From NCBI RefSeq assembly GCF_005860765.1, contig NZ_VCEI01000025.1:992001-1056000 (forward strand): a stretch of DNA of 64,000 bases. Direction: 5' to 3'. The notes under the pieces were generated by a model that saw nothing but the letters and a program-made list of their open reading frames with translations, did not search any database and was not told where the DNA came from. The stretch's first letter is position 1. The number at the start of each line of letters is the position of its first letter. Origin of the DNA: Dyadobacter sediminis (lineage in GTDB: Bacteria > Bacteroidota > Bacteroidia > Cytophagales > Spirosomataceae). Positions 41,966 through 50,667 of the stretch are shown piece by piece. The translations under genes and the position numbers were made by a program.

Positions 41966-42254
41966 TACTGTTGCTGCACGAGTTACAGTTTCCAAATACT
42001 TTTTCAACTTGGTTTAACAGCATCCTTTCAAACTGTCTCTGAATACTTTCCGGCCCAAACGGTTTTGCCGATGCAGTTGCATGCGGTATTTGGCAATGGT
42101 TTTACAAGCCTTAGCGTACACATATTGTAAATTTTTGTTAACTACTTGACTTTTACTATAATTATCCCTAATATTGATATTATTTTCAACATGGAAATGA
42201 TATTTAAAATATCAAGTTCAAATTGGAACTTAAAATAACATTCACATAACTTTT

Positions 42255-42647
42255 ATGTCAGTTATATTGACACTTTGCAATATGAAAACCAGTGAAGAAA
42301 AAAGAATGATATTGAATTCAAGTGGGTTTGTGATCAGGATCAATGAAGACGGGATTGATGAGAGTGCTTTGCAGAAATTGACCTTGTGTCTGGAAATTAT
42401 CTGCAATGTTCCCATTCTGATATTTCAGTTTCCAAAACCGCATCCCATTATAATGATGCCTGTTGAGTTAACGAAAGATGCTGTATTCGACGATCTTGAT
42501 CAACTCAGGATCAGGCTGGAAGTAGGAGACAATATGAACGGGTGCGTGAAGGAAATCATGCTCAGTGAACCGGACAGTAACAAAATCAGGCAGTGTCAGA
42601 TGAATTTGCCCGGACAGCTCCATTTCGCAAGAGGCAAGGCAGCATAG
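42255..42647 (+). CDS. hypothetical protein
   Basis: A 130-residue frame; the more natural start is probably 42282 (MKTSEEKRMILNSS), giving 121 residues. It includes CLEIICNVPILIFQF and acidic stretches; no domain is recognised. A GC level similar to neighbouring genes and a lack of a better reading on the other strand support it, but only weakly. The following gap, 42648-43206, holds only the terminator at its end and no gene that I can support. Confidence 0.45.
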   Translation: MSVILTLCNMKTSEEKRMILNSSGFVIRINEDGIDESALQKLTLCLEIICNVPILIFQFPKPHPIIMMPVELTKDAVFDDLDQLRIRLEVGDNMNGCVKEIMLSEPDSNKIRQCQMNLPGQLHFARGKAA

Positions 42648-43139
42648 TGGTTTACTTTGGTCCTGTGTCTTCACAGGATCAGGTATAACTTAATTTGATC
42701 ATTGACTTTGAGCAGTAAAAATCAATGACAGCAATCCAGCGAGAATCGTTATTTCCTAAATTTCATCGGCTATTGCTCAGATTTTACGTGTTTCATTTGT
42801 AACATTTTTAATGCAAAGCATTTGCAGATGGAAGTTACAGACTTGCACAGAGAAACATCCGGCCTTGCTTTTAAATCCGCCAAATACTTTATCTTATTTA
42901 TAAGCGGCTTATTTTATAATGAAATACCCCGCCGCACAGGCCGATTGTGCAGAGTTCACCAAAGCCATTTGATTTAAAGATTTCAGATTCTGTATGAGCG
43001 TTGTGATACGCAAGTTTGTAAGCAAAACTGCAGGAAAAAAATTGATGTAAGTCGCTTAGGAAAAAAGATAAATATAAGGAATACTGAAACTTGAATTAGG
43101 CGATATAACCAACAAGCAAATCAAAAGCAATTACCTATT

Positions 43140-43175
43140 AAAACGACCTTCTTGAATGAATAAGAAGGTCGTTTT
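43140..43175 (-). terminator. terminator of the left lipoprotein copy
   Basis: AAAACGACCTTCTT and AAGAAGGTCGTTTT form a perfect 14-bp stem with an eight-base loop. It is nearly identical to the hairpin at 44268-44305, 1.13 kb away, and belongs to the duplicated unit. Confidence 0.9.
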
Positions 43176-43206
43176 GCATTATTGAATTTGAACAAAATGG
43201 ATCATG

Positions 43207-44066
43207 TTATTTTTTTACATGAACTACATTGCCATAAACAATATTGCCATCCTGTAATATCAAATAAGAGCGGAAGTAAAGTTCTTTGAAGTTGAAATCT
43301 ATATTATATGTGTGTCCGTAACCGGTATCGCCCGCTGAGTGAAGGAAATAGCCTTTGATACCCTTTCTCCAATTAATTAATAATCTTTTGTCCAAGATTG
43401 TTGGTACTTCTTTTATTTTATCAGAGTCTTTCTCTTTATAACTTACAACGAAACCAACTTCTTGTGCTGGAATTTGGCCCTGCTTGGTAAGTGTGAGTTT
43501 TAGTAATCCCTGAGCTACAAATCCAACGTCTGAATTTGTAGTCAATTCCCAAGGCTTTGGATTGACAGGAAGAGATAAGCCGGATTGATGAAATACATTT
43601 CCGTAAATAACCTTATTCTTCAATAATATAACAGTCCTGAAGTAAATTTCAGTAAATGCAAATGGCTCTGGTACACTAACAGGTCCTGTTTCCAAATATC
43701 CTGACGGATAATCAACAAAGTCTTTTACAGAATAAAACCTGACTGAGGGATCACTATCATAATGAGGATCTGAATTTATAGGACTGTCATTATCCACTCG
43801 GGAACTTACCAGAAAACCAACAATGGCCTTTTCTTCATCATCGTTGGGATCTATTTGATGCGTAAATCAACTTGATCAACATTTCCTTGCAGGTATAATT
43901 TATCTCCTTCCTGTTTGATACCGGTCGTCGAAACCTTGAACTCATTGGTAACCGGTGTTCCGGGATCCGGATTTTGCGGCTCGGGTAAAGTATGGTCCTG
44001 CAATGAACAGCTGCTGCCCAGAAGTACCAGAAGAATGCAAAATACTTTTACGGAATGTCTTAACAT
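43207..44066 (-). pseudogene. frameshifted two-domain lipoprotein, left tandem copy
   Basis: The first part (44066 to about 43851) encodes MLRHSVKVFCILLVLLGSSC and the linker up to GNVDQVDLRIK, then a TAG stop. The remainder (about 43850 to 43207) is open in another frame and aligns with the paralogue at 44347-45195. Between the matching VD and VGF codons there are 44 bases here against 24 in the paralogue, so the shift is a one-base loss relative to an in-frame insertion. The intact form would have two FN3-like domains ending YGNVVHVKK. It is a recent pseudogene, an assembly error, or a phase-variable gene. Confidence 0.85.
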
Positions 44067-44267
44067 AGCCCAAATGATTTGATTAGCGTTTATAAGTTTT
44101 TTACAAAAAACACTTACCCATTGTACTTCTGCAAGCAAGGCATTCGGGCAATCAGCAAGCGGCAGGTTCTGGTTATCTTTCGGCAATAAATAGCCAATTT
44201 GTAATTCCTTGCAAAGAGTACATTTAAACAAGTTGAAAATTAAATTTTATAATGATTTTTACAAACA

Positions 44268-44305
44268 AAAACGACCTTCTCATGCATTTCTGAGAAGGTC
44301 GTTTT
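44268..44305 (-). terminator. terminator of the right lipoprotein copy
   Basis: AAAACGACCTTCTCA and TGAGAAGGTCGTTTT form a 15-bp stem with an eight-base loop. The core bases match the hairpin at 43140. Confidence 0.9.
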
Positions 44306-44346
44306 AATATTTTAAATATTGGAAATTTAATCTAAATAAAATGGAA

Positions 44347-45195
44347 TTACTTTTTCACATGCATAACATTTCCATAAACAATACTTTCATCCTGTAAAAT
44401 CAAGTAAGCACGATAATACATTTCTTGAAAGTTAAAATTAACGTTATGAAAAGCGCGTGATCCAAGGGGGCCTGCTTTTATGTATTCTCCAAAATTTTCT
44501 TGATCTTTCCAATCGTTGATATCTAACTTCTCATCAGAAACAGTAGGTAAGTTATTGATTTTATCAGATTCCTTTTGTTTATAGCTTACCACAAACCCAA
44601 ATTCTATAGCAGGAATTTGCCCTTGTTTTGTAATTGAAAGATTTAATCCATCCACACCATATTCCTGAGTAGATATTTCCCATGGACTTGGTTTAGCAGG
44701 GAGAGGCAATCCCGATCGGTGAATTACATTTCCATAAATTATTTTATTATTTTTTAATATTATGACAGTTCGAAAGTATTGTTCAGTAAAAGCAAATGGT
44801 TCTAAAATGCTAGTTAATCCCGTTTCCAAAGGTGTAAAAGAATTATTTTCATCCAAATCTTTACCAAAATATTTAACTTTGTAAAACCTAATATTAGGAT
44901 CATTGTTGAACTGAGGATCGGGATTAATTGGCCCATCACTTGTAACTCTAGAACTTACAAGAAAACCAACAGTCCCATTATCCTTATAACTCGCATCAAC
45001 CTGATCAACATTTCCCTGCAGGTACAATTTATCTCCTTCCTGTTTCACACCCGTAGTCGATACCTTGAATTCATTGTTAACCGGAGTTCCAGGGTCGGGG
45101 TTATCCGGCTCGGGTATCGAATGGTCCTGCAATGAACAGCTGCTGCCCAGAAGTGCCAGAAGAATGCAAAATACTTTTACGGAATGTCTTAACAT
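44347..45195 (-). CDS. two-domain FN3-like lipoprotein, right tandem copy
   Basis: The 282-residue protein has a lipobox-like end of the signal peptide (LLGSSC, Cys20) and a proline/aspartate linker. Two repeats of about 80 residues follow. Repeat one runs from VGFLVSSR (about residue 76) to EQYFRTVIILKNNKIIYGN, and repeat two from FGFVVSYK to EMYYRAYLILQDESIVYGN. The YYRAY...YGN ending resembles the last strands of Bacteroidota fibronectin type III domains. It is probably a surface-exposed binding lipoprotein; function unknown. No partner gene is visible. Confidence 0.85.
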   Translation of the reverse strand: MLRHSVKVFCILLALLGSSCSLQDHSIPEPDNPDPGTPVNNEFKVSTTGVKQEGDKLYLQGNVDQVDASYKDNGTVGFLVSSRVTSDGPINPDPQFNNDPNIRFYKVKYFGKDLDENNSFTPLETGLTSILEPFAFTEQYFRTVIILKNNKIIYGNVIHRSGLPLPAKPSPWEISTQEYGVDGLNLSITKQGQIPAIEFGFVVSYKQKESDKINNLPTVSDEKLDINDWKDQENFGEYIKAGPLGSRAFHNVNFNFQEMYYRAYLILQDESIVYGNVMHVKK

Positions 45196-45649
45196 AGCTC
45201 AAATGATTTGATTAGCGTTTATAAGTTTTTACAAAAAACACTTACCCATTTTGCTTCTGCAAGCAAGGCAATCAGGCAATCAGCCAGCGGCAGGTTCTGG
45301 TTATCTTACGGTAGCAAATGGGCAATTTGTGATTTTCTGAAAAGAAAACAGGATAAACGAACAGCCTGAATCCAGCTTGTGATTTTCAGGAAGCTGCCAG
45401 ATTTTGATTGAAATATAACCTTCCAGCCGGTAGTGATTTCTTATTTTTCGGCTGAAAGTAATTATTGTAAGTTATTTACATTTACCAGCAGCATCTTATC
45501 TGACCTTTAAATGCCTGATAAAAAGCAGGCTGCCTCGTTCATTGATGTGAATGCAAGCATATTCAGCCTCTTTATGTGATTTTAAATGCCATGCATTCCG
45601 ACAGTTCATTGTATTTCTCCATTTTAACTGTTTAAAATCAGAATCGTCT

Positions 45650-46663
45650 ATGTTTAGAAAAAGTACTGCTATTCTGTCATTTGTAGTTTCTGTCTACATT
45701 TCGGGATGCGATCTGGCAACGGATCATGTAATCAATCCGGCACCGGCCGTCAGTATTTTTGCCACCGGGCTTACAGCGCCTTTGGGCGTGGAAGCTGATG
45801 CGGAAGGCAGATTATGGGTAACAGAAGCCGGTGACGGCCAGAGCGATGACGGACAACTTTCCATGATCAGTGCTACAGGTGAAGTTTTTACGGTAGTAAC
45901 CGGTTTTACTTCGCGGGTAAGCCCGGAAGGCGGCGTTTTCGGGCTTAATCACCTTGTTCTTCAGAATGGCATTTTATGGATGCTTCACGGCGTGGAAGGA
46001 AGGCTTTATCAATTTGATATTTCCACTTTTCAGCCCGGCGATGCGCCTATGCAGGCTTCTGAACTGAAATATGAAGATGTCAGTACTTTTGTTAAAAACC
46101 ATGATTTTGAGAATGATACAGATACTTCCGATCTGTTTAATCTTACCGTCGGGCCAGATGGGGACCTGTTTATTGTAGATGCCGGTGCAAATGCTGTTAT
46201 CCGCCGCAAAGCTTCCACAAAGGAACTGAGTGTATTTTCAACGATTCCGCCGATAGCCAATCCCGGCGGAGAGCCAGACCAGCTGGAACCCGTACCGACC
46301 GGAATTGTTTTTGATGGACAAAAATTCCTGATCTGCAATTTCAGCGGCTATCCGTTTCCTGCCAAAAAATCTCCGATATACCAGGTTGATCTGAACGGAA
46401 ATACTTCTGTTTACCAAACCGGACTTTCAAGTGCAACGGATATAGAACTCGGTGAAGATCAGAAACCGGTTGTAATTGAATATGGAAGCTGGACGGGCGA
46501 AACATTTGCTGAAAACTCGGGTACTATCATGAGCGCGACAAATCAGGCTGTAACGCCTTTGTTAAGCGGCCTGAACTTTCCCAATTCCATCAAGAGAAGC
46601 GGTTCCGGAACGTATTTTGTCGCCCAGACTTTCGACGGCGTTATAAAGAAAGTTGTCTTCTGA
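45650..46663 (+). CDS. ScyD/ScyE family lipoprotein
   Basis: The start at 45650 gives MFRKSTAILSFVVSVYISGC with Cys20 as the lipidation residue and 337 residues. The body is a beta-propeller typical of the ScyD/ScyE family, with LTAPLGVEADAEGRLWVTEAG, FNLTVGPDGDLFIVDAGANAV and PNSIKRSGSGTYFVAQTFDG. ScyD/E proteins were first seen in cyanobacterial scytonemin clusters, but relatives are widespread with no set function. A single-gene unit. Confidence 0.85.
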   Translation: MFRKSTAILSFVVSVYISGCDLATDHVINPAPAVSIFATGLTAPLGVEADAEGRLWVTEAGDGQSDDGQLSMISATGEVFTVVTGFTSRVSPEGGVFGLNHLVLQNGILWMLHGVEGRLYQFDISTFQPGDAPMQASELKYEDVSTFVKNHDFENDTDTSDLFNLTVGPDGDLFIVDAGANAVIRRKASTKELSVFSTIPPIANPGGEPDQLEPVPTGIVFDGQKFLICNFSGYPFPAKKSPIYQVDLNGNTSVYQTGLSSATDIELGEDQKPVVIEYGSWTGETFAENSGTIMSATNQAVTPLLSGLNFPNSIKRSGSGTYFVAQTFDGVIKKVVF

Positions 46664-46804
46664 TTTGCATGGAATATACTTGTTATGCTGTAACCAAAAA
46701 CGAGATTTTCCATCATTTAAAAGCCAATGCATGACACAATGATTTCAGAACAGAAATCGGCACCGGCCATGCATCGGATTTTAATGGTTACTCAACAAAT
46801 TCGA

Positions 46805-48107
46805 TCATGGTTCCATAACGGACTGATAAACAAGTACCTTGAACTTGTCCTGCATTTCACCCCAGACGTTGTTCGGATATTTCTGGGTCATCAGTAAAGC
46901 TACGATTTTGTCTTTCGGATCTGCCCAGTACGTAGTTCCGAATATGCCGCCCCAATCGAATGAACCGGCTGGAACCGGAATGCGTGCGGCTTCTTTTTCA
47001 GTAGTGATGGCAAAACCCAGTCCGAATTTCTTGTTTCCCATATTCACATCTCCGATCTGGTTCTGAATCATCAGATTTACAACGGCAGGACTTAAAATCC
47101 GCTTTCCGTTATACTGTCCGCCATTGATGAAAGTCTGCAGAAAGATGGCATAGTCGTAAGCTGTTGAAGAAAGTCCCGCTCCGCCTGCGTAAAAACTTCC
47201 GTTTTCCTTTGGATAATCGGTGTTGAAATCCGGCCTGTTTTCAGCCTTGATCATTTTCCCTTCCTTATCCTGTGTATAGAGCCTGACAAGACGGTTTTTT
47301 TTGTTTTCCGGCAAGTAAAAGTAAGTATCCTTCATGCCGAGCGGTTCAAAAATACGTTCCCTTAGAAAAGTATCCAGTGACTTGCCGGACAATATTTCCA
47401 CAAGATAACCCAGCACATCGGAATTCAGCCCGTAAGTGAATCTTTCGCCCGGCTCATGCACCAGCGGCAATTTTCCCAGTCTTGTAATCACATCCGAAAG
47501 TTTGTAACCGGGCGTTCCTATTCCGCTTGGAATGTTGTTTTTGGCATAAATTGCATTGGCCTCCGGCGAACCGATCATGGCATAACTGATGCCCGAAGTA
47601 TGCGTAAGTAACTGACGGATTGTGACTTCCCGTTTTGCAGGTTTTACGGTATAGCTGGAATCGGCTTCATTGAATTTATCGATGATCTGCGGATTCTTAA
47701 ATGATGGAATGTATTTGGAAATCGGATCGTCCAGCAGGAACTTGCCTTCTTCGTACAACATCATGACGGCCGTGCTGGTAATGGCTTTTGTCTGCGAAGC
47801 AATGCGGAAAATGGCGTCTTTTTTCAAAGGCGTTCTAGCGTCCGTGTCATCATTGCCAAAGCCTTTATAGTAAACGATTTTCCCGTTTTTGACTATAATC
47901 CCCACGGCGCCCGCAATTTCTTTTGTCAACATATTGCTGTAAAACCGCGTCAATGCGTCTGAGTCTTTCGCTGCTCATGCCGGCACTTTCGGCAGAAGCT
48001 TCGGTCAGGAACTGGGAAAATACGAATTGTGAAGAAAACAAAAAGATAAAAAGAGGAGCAATCCAGCGGGAAACAGTAAAAGTCCGGAACATTATTAACC
48101 AGGTCAT
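46805..48107 (-). pseudogene. frameshifted serine hydrolase (beta-lactamase/class C family)
   Basis: The N-terminal signal and start of the domain (48107 or 48092 to about 47924: RWIAPLFIFLFSSQFVFS, then AESAGMSSERLRRIDAVLQQYVDK) are in one frame. The rest, from EIAGAVGIIVKNGKIVYYKG onward, is in another, ending at 46805. The join lies at an AAAA run in GACAAAAGAA (minus strand, about 47920-47925); one A fewer would restore VDKEIAGA. The catalytic SxxK (SQTK), the YGLN motif and the remaining fold are intact. Either an indel mutation or a sequence error; the catalytic part could still be made from an internal ATG but without a signal peptide. Confidence 0.85.
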
Positions 48108-48230
48108 AAGGTGAAAATGGCCGGCAAAATACTATAAATTATTTACGGTTTCAGAAAGGAAGAAGGATTTGATTTTAAACTGCACGGATACTTTCGGCAT
48201 CGACTGAATGTACCCGTGCAGTCTGAATTT

Positions 48231-48770
48231 TTACGGGTTGATCAGTTTGCCTTCAATGGAATCATCGAGCGTTTTGCCCACTACGGCACCGACCACAGTT
48301 TTGGCAAATGCAATGGCGTTGCCGTGTTTGTTGTCCCAGTAATATCCTTCTTTTGCTTCTACTTTGACAACGGTAATCCGCGGATCGTCTTCACCTTCTG
48401 TAAACCAGGCTTTCAGGATCGGCTCCCAAAGTTCTTTGATCATGGCTTTGTCTTTCGAAATCGATGCCTGGCCGTACACGCTCAGGAAATCGGAATGTGC
48501 GGAACCCTGAAATAGTAAATGTACGCCCGGGTCCTGCGAAATATCGGCATTTTTGGTACTGTCATCTGAACTCAGAAACCAGAAGTTTCCGTCTTCATCC
48601 ACTTTTCTTACCGACATCGGCCTTACTTTCAGCGGCTGACCGGTTGTTATTTTTGTACAGAAATAGCATGTATCTGCATTTTCCGTCAGTTCTTTGATTT
48701 TTTTTCCTGCTTCCTGGCCGGAAAGATCTTCGTGGTTTTTCTCTGGCTGTTGTTGATTGATGCTGTCCAT
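48231..48770 (-). CDS. pyridoxamine 5'-phosphate oxidase-fold (stress protein 26-like) protein
   Basis: The start at 48770 gives MDSINQQQPEKNHEDLSGQE and 179 residues; the longer frame to 48836 adds an unlikely extension. The split beta-barrel flavin-binding pattern is visible: CYFCTKITTGQPLKVRPMS, NFWFLSSDDSTK, LLFQGSAHSDFLSVYGQA and WFTEGEDDPRITVVKV. This matches general stress protein 26-type flavin-binding proteins. It stands alone, divergent from the ECF sigma gene. Confidence 0.88.
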   Translation of the reverse strand: MDSINQQQPEKNHEDLSGQEAGKKIKELTENADTCYFCTKITTGQPLKVRPMSVRKVDEDGNFWFLSSDDSTKNADISQDPGVHLLFQGSAHSDFLSVYGQASISKDKAMIKELWEPILKAWFTEGEDDPRITVVKVEAKEGYYWDNKHGNAIAFAKTVVGAVVGKTLDDSIEGKLINP

Positions 48771-49005
48771 GTCTGGCGGTTTTGAGATTTGTTGAATTAC
48801 AATTAAGTATGAAAACAAAGATCGTTCCAGCAGCATGCCGCATGCGGGCCAATCCTGCTGAAGGAACGCATTTGAAAATTAACTTTTGATTAAATCTGCA
48901 ATCCGGATTTTCCCGTAAATTATTTTTAAGAAATTTTATAAATTGTTTAGGGTTTGCCCCTGGATAATTGACTATACATTAATTCCCCTGATACCGAGGC
49001 ATCCG

Positions 49006-49560
49006 ATGAGTAAGTCTTTAACCGATGAACAACTGGTTACGCAGCTTCATGAAAGCAACAAACGTGCTTTTGAGGAGATATACGAGCGTTACTGGTACAA
49101 GTTGTTCTGTATTTCCTATCATCAGGTTGGCTCGCGGGAAGAAGCGGAAGAACTTGTTCATGACATTTTTGAAAGCCTGTGGAACCGCCGGCAGGAATCC
49201 GGCATTCGGAACCTGAACACGTATCTGATGATTTCCATGAAATACCGGATTGCCAATTTTATCAAATCGCGGATTACATGGAGAAAATACCGGGAGTATC
49301 TCATTCTGAACAAGATTCAGGAAAATTATGCAACAGACGAAATCGTGGATTTTTCAGATTTGTCCAAAGCGATTGATCAGGTCATGAGTCGGCTGCCTGA
49401 AAAAACAAGCAGGGTTTTCCAGCTCAGCCGGTTTGAACACCAGTCGGTGAAGGCCATTGCCGAAGAACTCAACATTTCGGAAAAAGCCGTGGAATACCAT
49501 ATTACAAAATCACTCAAAGCGCTGAAAGACGGACTTTGGATGTATCAATCCAGTAACTGA
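49006..49560 (+). CDS. ECF RNA polymerase sigma factor (FecI-like)
   Basis: The start at 49006 (MSKSLTDEQLVTQLHESN) gives 184 residues. Region 2 shows AFEEIYERYWYKLFCISYHQVGSREEAEELVHDIFESLW, and region 4 shows VFQLSRFEHQSVKAIAEELNISEKAVEYHITKSLKAL, with normal spacing. The following genes are a FecR anti-sigma factor (24 bp on) and an STN-SusC receptor, the usual surface-signalling triad of Bacteroidota. It should direct transcription of the downstream receptor operon when substrate binds. Confidence 0.95.
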   Translation: MSKSLTDEQLVTQLHESNKRAFEEIYERYWYKLFCISYHQVGSREEAEELVHDIFESLWNRRQESGIRNLNTYLMISMKYRIANFIKSRITWRKYREYLILNKIQENYATDEIVDFSDLSKAIDQVMSRLPEKTSRVFQLSRFEHQSVKAIAEELNISEKAVEYHITKSLKALKDGLWMYQSSN

Positions 49561-49584
49561 AAACAAGGAACACACTTGCGAACT

Positions 49585-50574
49585 ATGAACGGTTCTGATT
49601 ATAATTTACTGATTGAAAAGTACTTGTCCGGAACTGTGACGCTGGAAGAAGAGGCCATGCTGGAAAAGTATCTGGAAGAAAACCCTGTTCATTCGCCGGA
49701 GTTGCTGCCGTATGAAAAAGCGGAAATCGGCAACAGAATCAGGAAAAGACTATTTGCCAATACGATCCGGAAACCGCTCAGACCCATGTATTTCCAGATG
49801 CTTGCGGCAGCAGCCTTTGTGATCATCTCAGGATTGGTTCTGTATTTTGTTCGGGATAAAAACAGTTCCATGACGGCGGTAACAACTGCGTTAAATGACA
49901 GAAAAGAAGCTTTCGAAGTCAGAAATACGTCCAGAAAACCGCAGCGCGTCACGCTGGAAGACGGCAGTGAGATCATTCTTCAGCCAAACAGCAAGCTGAG
50001 TTACCCTGAACATTTCGGCGACCGTAAAAGAATCGTTTATCTCAAAGGAGAAGCGTTTTTCAAGGTTAAAAGAAATCCGGCCAAACCGTTCGTTGTTTCT
50101 ACGGACAATCTGGCGACGCAGGTCTTGGGCACCAGTTTTAATGTAAAGTCACATGCCCGCTCGGTGGAAGTTCAGGTGGCAACCGGGAAAGTTTCGGTCT
50201 ATGAAGTCGGCGAAAGCCATGCCGCAAGCAAGAACGGTGTAATCCTTACCCCGAATCAGAAAATCATTTTTGACAAGGCTTCCCGAAAAATGGAGCTTGG
50301 GATCGTGAAAAACCCATTGATGCTGAAAACAGCGGCCGACACGCCTGCGTTCAACTTTACTGAAGTGCCTGTTGCGGCAATCATGGAAACGCTGGAAAGT
50401 ACGTACGGAATCAATATTGTGGTGGAAGGCGACATGCTCAAAAACTGCCTTTTTACCGGGGACCTCAACGATTTGCCCATGTTCCAGCAATTGCAGCTCA
50501 TCTGCAAATCGGTGAACGTGGAATATGAGCAGCGGGGAACTTCCGTATTTGTCTTCGGAGAAGGATGTTTGTAA
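49585..50574 (+). CDS. FecR-type anti-sigma factor
   Basis: Start chosen at ATG 49585 (MNGSDYNLLIEKYLSG); a TTG lies 9 bp earlier. The 329-residue protein has a cytosolic N-terminal part, one membrane helix (about residues 70-89, MLAAAAFVIISGLVLYFV) and a periplasmic FecR domain with RVTLEDGSEIILQPNSKLSYP, VVSTDNLATQVLGTSFNVKSH and a C-terminal DUF4974-like region (FTGDLNDLPMFQQLQLIC). It should hold the sigma factor inactive until the STN domain of the SusC protein signals. Confidence 0.95.
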   Translation: MNGSDYNLLIEKYLSGTVTLEEEAMLEKYLEENPVHSPELLPYEKAEIGNRIRKRLFANTIRKPLRPMYFQMLAAAAFVIISGLVLYFVRDKNSSMTAVTTALNDRKEAFEVRNTSRKPQRVTLEDGSEIILQPNSKLSYPEHFGDRKRIVYLKGEAFFKVKRNPAKPFVVSTDNLATQVLGTSFNVKSHARSVEVQVATGKVSVYEVGESHAASKNGVILTPNQKIIFDKASRKMELGIVKNPLMLKTAADTPAFNFTEVPVAAIMETLESTYGINIVVEGDMLKNCLFTGDLNDLPMFQQLQLICKSVNVEYEQRGTSVFVFGEGCL

Positions 50575-50667
50575 AACCACTTATCTGAATATAAATAAGT
50601 TATGATCTATTCAATTGTAAAATACAATAGGTTTCTGAATTAGTCTCAAACAAATAACCCGGTGATT

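Larger units (their letters stand above)
43140..45340. repeat. 1.13-kb tandem duplication of a lipoprotein unit
   Basis: Two copies of promoter region, gene and terminator lie head to tail. Start codons (44066 and 45195) are 1129 bp apart and terminators (43140 and 44268) 1128 bp apart. The leader sequences before the ATGs, for example around 44070-44200 and 45200-45340, and the signal-peptide codons are almost identical, while the mature domains have diverged strongly. Confidence 0.9.

Noticed and set aside
42830..42979. 49-residue frame (MEVTDLHRETSG...) in the 42.6-43.2 kb gap
   Set aside because: It has no helix pattern, signal or conserved feature, and ends abruptly; chance length in AT-rich sequence.
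43840..43870. Programmed ribosomal frameshift in the left lipoprotein copy
   Set aside because: There is no slippery heptamer at the junction and no strong downstream pseudoknot; the intact paralogue needs no shift.
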